Below, in pieces: positions 3,849 to 5,075 of a DNA stretch of 5,075 nucleotides (its first letter is position 1; each line of letters opens with the position of its first letter). The notes under the pieces were generated by a model. It had not been told where the DNA came from. It did not search any database and was given only the letters and a program-made list of their open reading frames with translations. The stretch lies in assembly GCA_035575235.1 (NCBI GenBank), contig DATLYA010000242.1:1-5075 (forward strand). Direction: 5' to 3'. The position numbers were made by a program, and so were the translations under genes. Source of the DNA: SYOC01 sp035575235. GTDB lineage: Bacteria; Desulfobacterota; Binatia; Bin18.

Positions 3849-4409
3849 TCAGATTTGCCGCGCGCTAAGCACAAGCCGACCTTCTGCTAGGGTCGCATCA
3901 TACAGCTCTTCCAAGGGGGGATTACAACCCCGACAGCCAGCTACGACTTGCTCACTCCAGTCCAGATATTCTTGTTTCCGCTCAAGCGGCCAATTAGCTG
4001 GCGGCGTTTGAATGATGCTGCGGACATTAGAGATTTTGTCCGCCAGATTGATGAGCTTAGCACGAAAGGACAGCCCCGGCGCATGTTCAATCTGCAAGCG
4101 TTTCCGCTCTGCCTTTGGCAACCACTTATCATCGGTTACTTCGGCAACAAGACCACACACCTCTGGGCCGAACACTGTATCGAGCTCCTCTGCAGTTGTT
4201 TGGGTGTCTTCCAACGTATCATGGAGGATCGCGGCCTGCAGAGTGACGGGGTCAGTAACATTGCCTTCGCGCGCCAGGAGCTCCGCAACTTCGATGAGGT
4301 GGTTGATGTAAGGCGAGGCTTCTTCCCCCTTGCGGCGTTGATCACGATGTTTATCCGCCGCAAAATGCAGTGCGCGTAAGAGGAGAACAATGTTGTTGGC
4401 AGCGTCCAT
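3849..4409 (-). CDS. HD-domain (p)ppGpp hydrolase-like protein (MESH1/RelA-SpoT type), 186 residues
   Basis: The protein is an HD-superfamily phosphohydrolase of the RelA/SpoT hydrolase branch (HD_4). Metal and catalytic residues are visible: His37 in PYINHLIEVA, His63-Asp64 in AAILHDTLEDT, Glu67-Asp68, and Asp124 in KLINLADKISNVR. K-H-R-D-Q-R-R-K near residues 20-27 matches the family's KHxGQxRK-like N-terminal motif. Length suits a single-domain small alarmone hydrolase without synthetase or TGS/ACT domains. Such enzymes remove the 3' pyrophosphate from (p)ppGpp in the cytoplasm, although some relatives act on other nucleotides. The start at 4409 is preceded by a GAGGG about 10 bases upstream. 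It is divergent from the parvulin gene and lies outside the element. Confidence 0.88.
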   Translation of the reverse strand: MDAANNIVLLLRALHFAADKHRDQRRKGEEASPYINHLIEVAELLAREGNVTDPVTLQAAILHDTLEDTQTTAEELDTVFGPEVCGLVAEVTDDKWLPKAERKRLQIEHAPGLSFRAKLINLADKISNVRSIIQTPPANWPLERKQEYLDWSEQVVAGCRGCNPPLEELYDATLAEGRLVLSARQI

Positions 4410-4531
4410 ATCTTATGCACCCTCTTCTCGAAGCTTTGCAAAATTGCTTCTGAGTTGGAATAGGGTTTTTTGATTTCAATATTTGGCTGTCGTTTTCCAT
4501 CTCTCTTCTCCCATCTGCTCTCTCCTCACCC

Positions 4532-4585
4532 TTGACAATCTATAACCAAGCGGTTACAGAGCGCGAATGTATCCATCTGGTTATA
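4532..4585 (+). promoter_or_regulatory. Promoter with dyads for the parvulin gene
   Basis: TTGACA (4532-4537) is a perfect -35 with a 17-base spacer to TACAGA (4555-4560), a modest -10. Transcription would start near 4567. In the spacer lies TAACC-AAGC-GGTTA (4543-4556), a dyad overlapping the -10. TATAACCA (4541-4548) is also repeated inverted as TGGTTATA (4578-4585). These arms bracket the promoter as an operator would. The rest of the 4410-4531 gap is T/C-rich on this strand and shows no clear promoter for the divergent hydrolase gene. Confidence 0.5.
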
Positions 4586-4604
4586 TTTGTAGTGCAGTCT
4601 ATAG

Positions 4605-5075
4605 ATGGAGATAAAGCTTGAGTTTCTAATGATTCTGACAGCGGCGAATCGATTGTGTACGAAAGGGCGCGCGTCCCTACTCTTAGGCGTGGGCGTAACG
4701 GTCGGCATCCTCTTGGCCGCGGCGGGAGCGCTTACACCCACTGTTAGTGATTTTTCTGGAGATACTGTCGCTCGGGTCAACGGCAAGGCGATTACGCGAC
4801 ACGAGGTGGCGCTGGTGTTGCAGCGTCTCGACCGCGATGCGACAAGGACCCCTAAGGAGCGCCGCACAGCGCTCCAGTTCCTTATTGACCAAGAATTGTT
4901 GATTCAACGTGGCGTCGCCATCGGGCTCCTGGAATCTGATCGCACCGTGCGGAAAGCGCTGGTCATGGCGATGATCGACGCCATTGTCGCCGACGTCGTC
5001 GCGAAGGAACCGACAGAAGAAGAGCTCCGCGCGTTCTATGACTCTCACACCGCTGTCTTTACGCTGCCAGCTCGC
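4605..5075 (+). CDS. Membrane-anchored SurA/PpiC-type parvulin peptidyl-prolyl isomerase, N-terminal part
   Basis: The frame runs open off the window end, with 157 codons visible. A basic stretch (RLCTKGR) precedes a hydrophobic segment of about 20 residues (SLLLGVGVTVGILLAAAGAL, residues 24-43), an uncleaved anchor or signal peptide. Next comes VARVNGKAITRHEVALVLQR, the hallmark opening of the SurA N-terminal domain, followed by FLIDQELLIQRGVAIGLLES and EPTEEELRAFYDSHTAVFTLP, where the parvulin catalytic domain normally begins. Such proteins assist folding of exported or outer-membrane proteins in the periplasm. Two in-frame starts compete: 4605, and 4629 (MILTAANR). Neither has a strong ribosome site; 4605 is the furthest upstream after the TAG at 4602. 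Confidence 0.82.
   Translation, partial: MEIKLEFLMILTAANRLCTKGRASLLLGVGVTVGILLAAAGALTPTVSDFSGDTVARVNGKAITRHEVALVLQRLDRDATRTPKERRTALQFLIDQELLIQRGVAIGLLESDRTVRKALVMAMIDAIVADVVAKEPTEEELRAFYDSHTAVFTLPAR

Noticed and set aside
3948..4379. Plus-strand frames over the HD hydrolase
   Set aside because: They are antisense to a gene with clear catalytic motifs and carry no start signals.
1..5075. CRISPR array, insertion sequence ends or rRNA
   Set aside because: No regularly spaced repeats with spacers, no transposase, no terminal inverted repeats with target duplications and no rRNA-like sequence were seen.

Overview
The window looks like chromosomal DNA of a moderately GC-rich, Gram-negative-type bacterium carrying a small, decayed integrative element. 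Bases about 1 to 3581 are the element and bases 3547 to 5075 are host chromosome. The recombinase family and codon style remind me of uncultured lineages such as NC10/Methylomirabilota or deltaproteobacterial groups, but that is an impression and not a placement.

Element boundaries. A tRNA gene with a CAT anticodon (probably elongator Met) lies on the minus strand at 3547-3620. The 18 bases running from its anticodon-stem 3' strand into the T loop (3564-3581) are repeated, with one mismatch, at the first 18 bases of the window. About 70 bp inside each copy sits an array of three CGCAACC-like boxes with identical 10- and 11-bp spacing (89-116 and 3468-3495). This is what tRNA-directed tyrosine-recombinase integration leaves behind: two core copies flanked internally by arm-type integrase sites. 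The element is about 3.56 kb.

Element contents. A tyrosine recombinase lies next to the tRNA on the plus strand. It has lost its N-terminal region, carries an in-frame TAA, and has a local deletion plus frameshift that removes the segment expected to hold the nucleophilic tyrosine. On the minus strand, in transcription order, come the tail of an unknown gene cut off at the integrase junction (2471-2700), an excisionase-like HTH protein (2103-2348), a palindrome cluster (2004-2112), the remnant of a DUF3854/Toprim-like replication protein with a nonsense codon (1680-2064), an intact ribbon-helix-helix protein whose start lies inside that remnant (1517-1717), a pair of translationally coupled small membrane proteins of 82 and 29 residues (1075-1323 and 989-1078), and an unclear region with two competing frames (523-1023). 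A 74-residue unknown gene is on the plus strand near the left end (356-580).

Host side. Right of the tRNA a minus-strand pair encodes an HD-family RelA/SpoT-type hydrolase resembling small alarmone hydrolases (3849-4409) and a 65-residue unknown protein 2 bp downstream (3649-3846). A divergent gene, cut by the window end, encodes a membrane-anchored SurA/PpiC-type parvulin prolyl isomerase N-terminus (4605 onward), behind a TTGACA promoter with dyads.

Overall, the genes for moving and replicating the element are broken, while an excisionase-like regulator, an RHH protein and the membrane-protein pair look intact. The most novel readable items are the phased arm-site arrays, the hidden 29-residue gene and the RHH gene that appears to start inside a dead DUF3854 gene.
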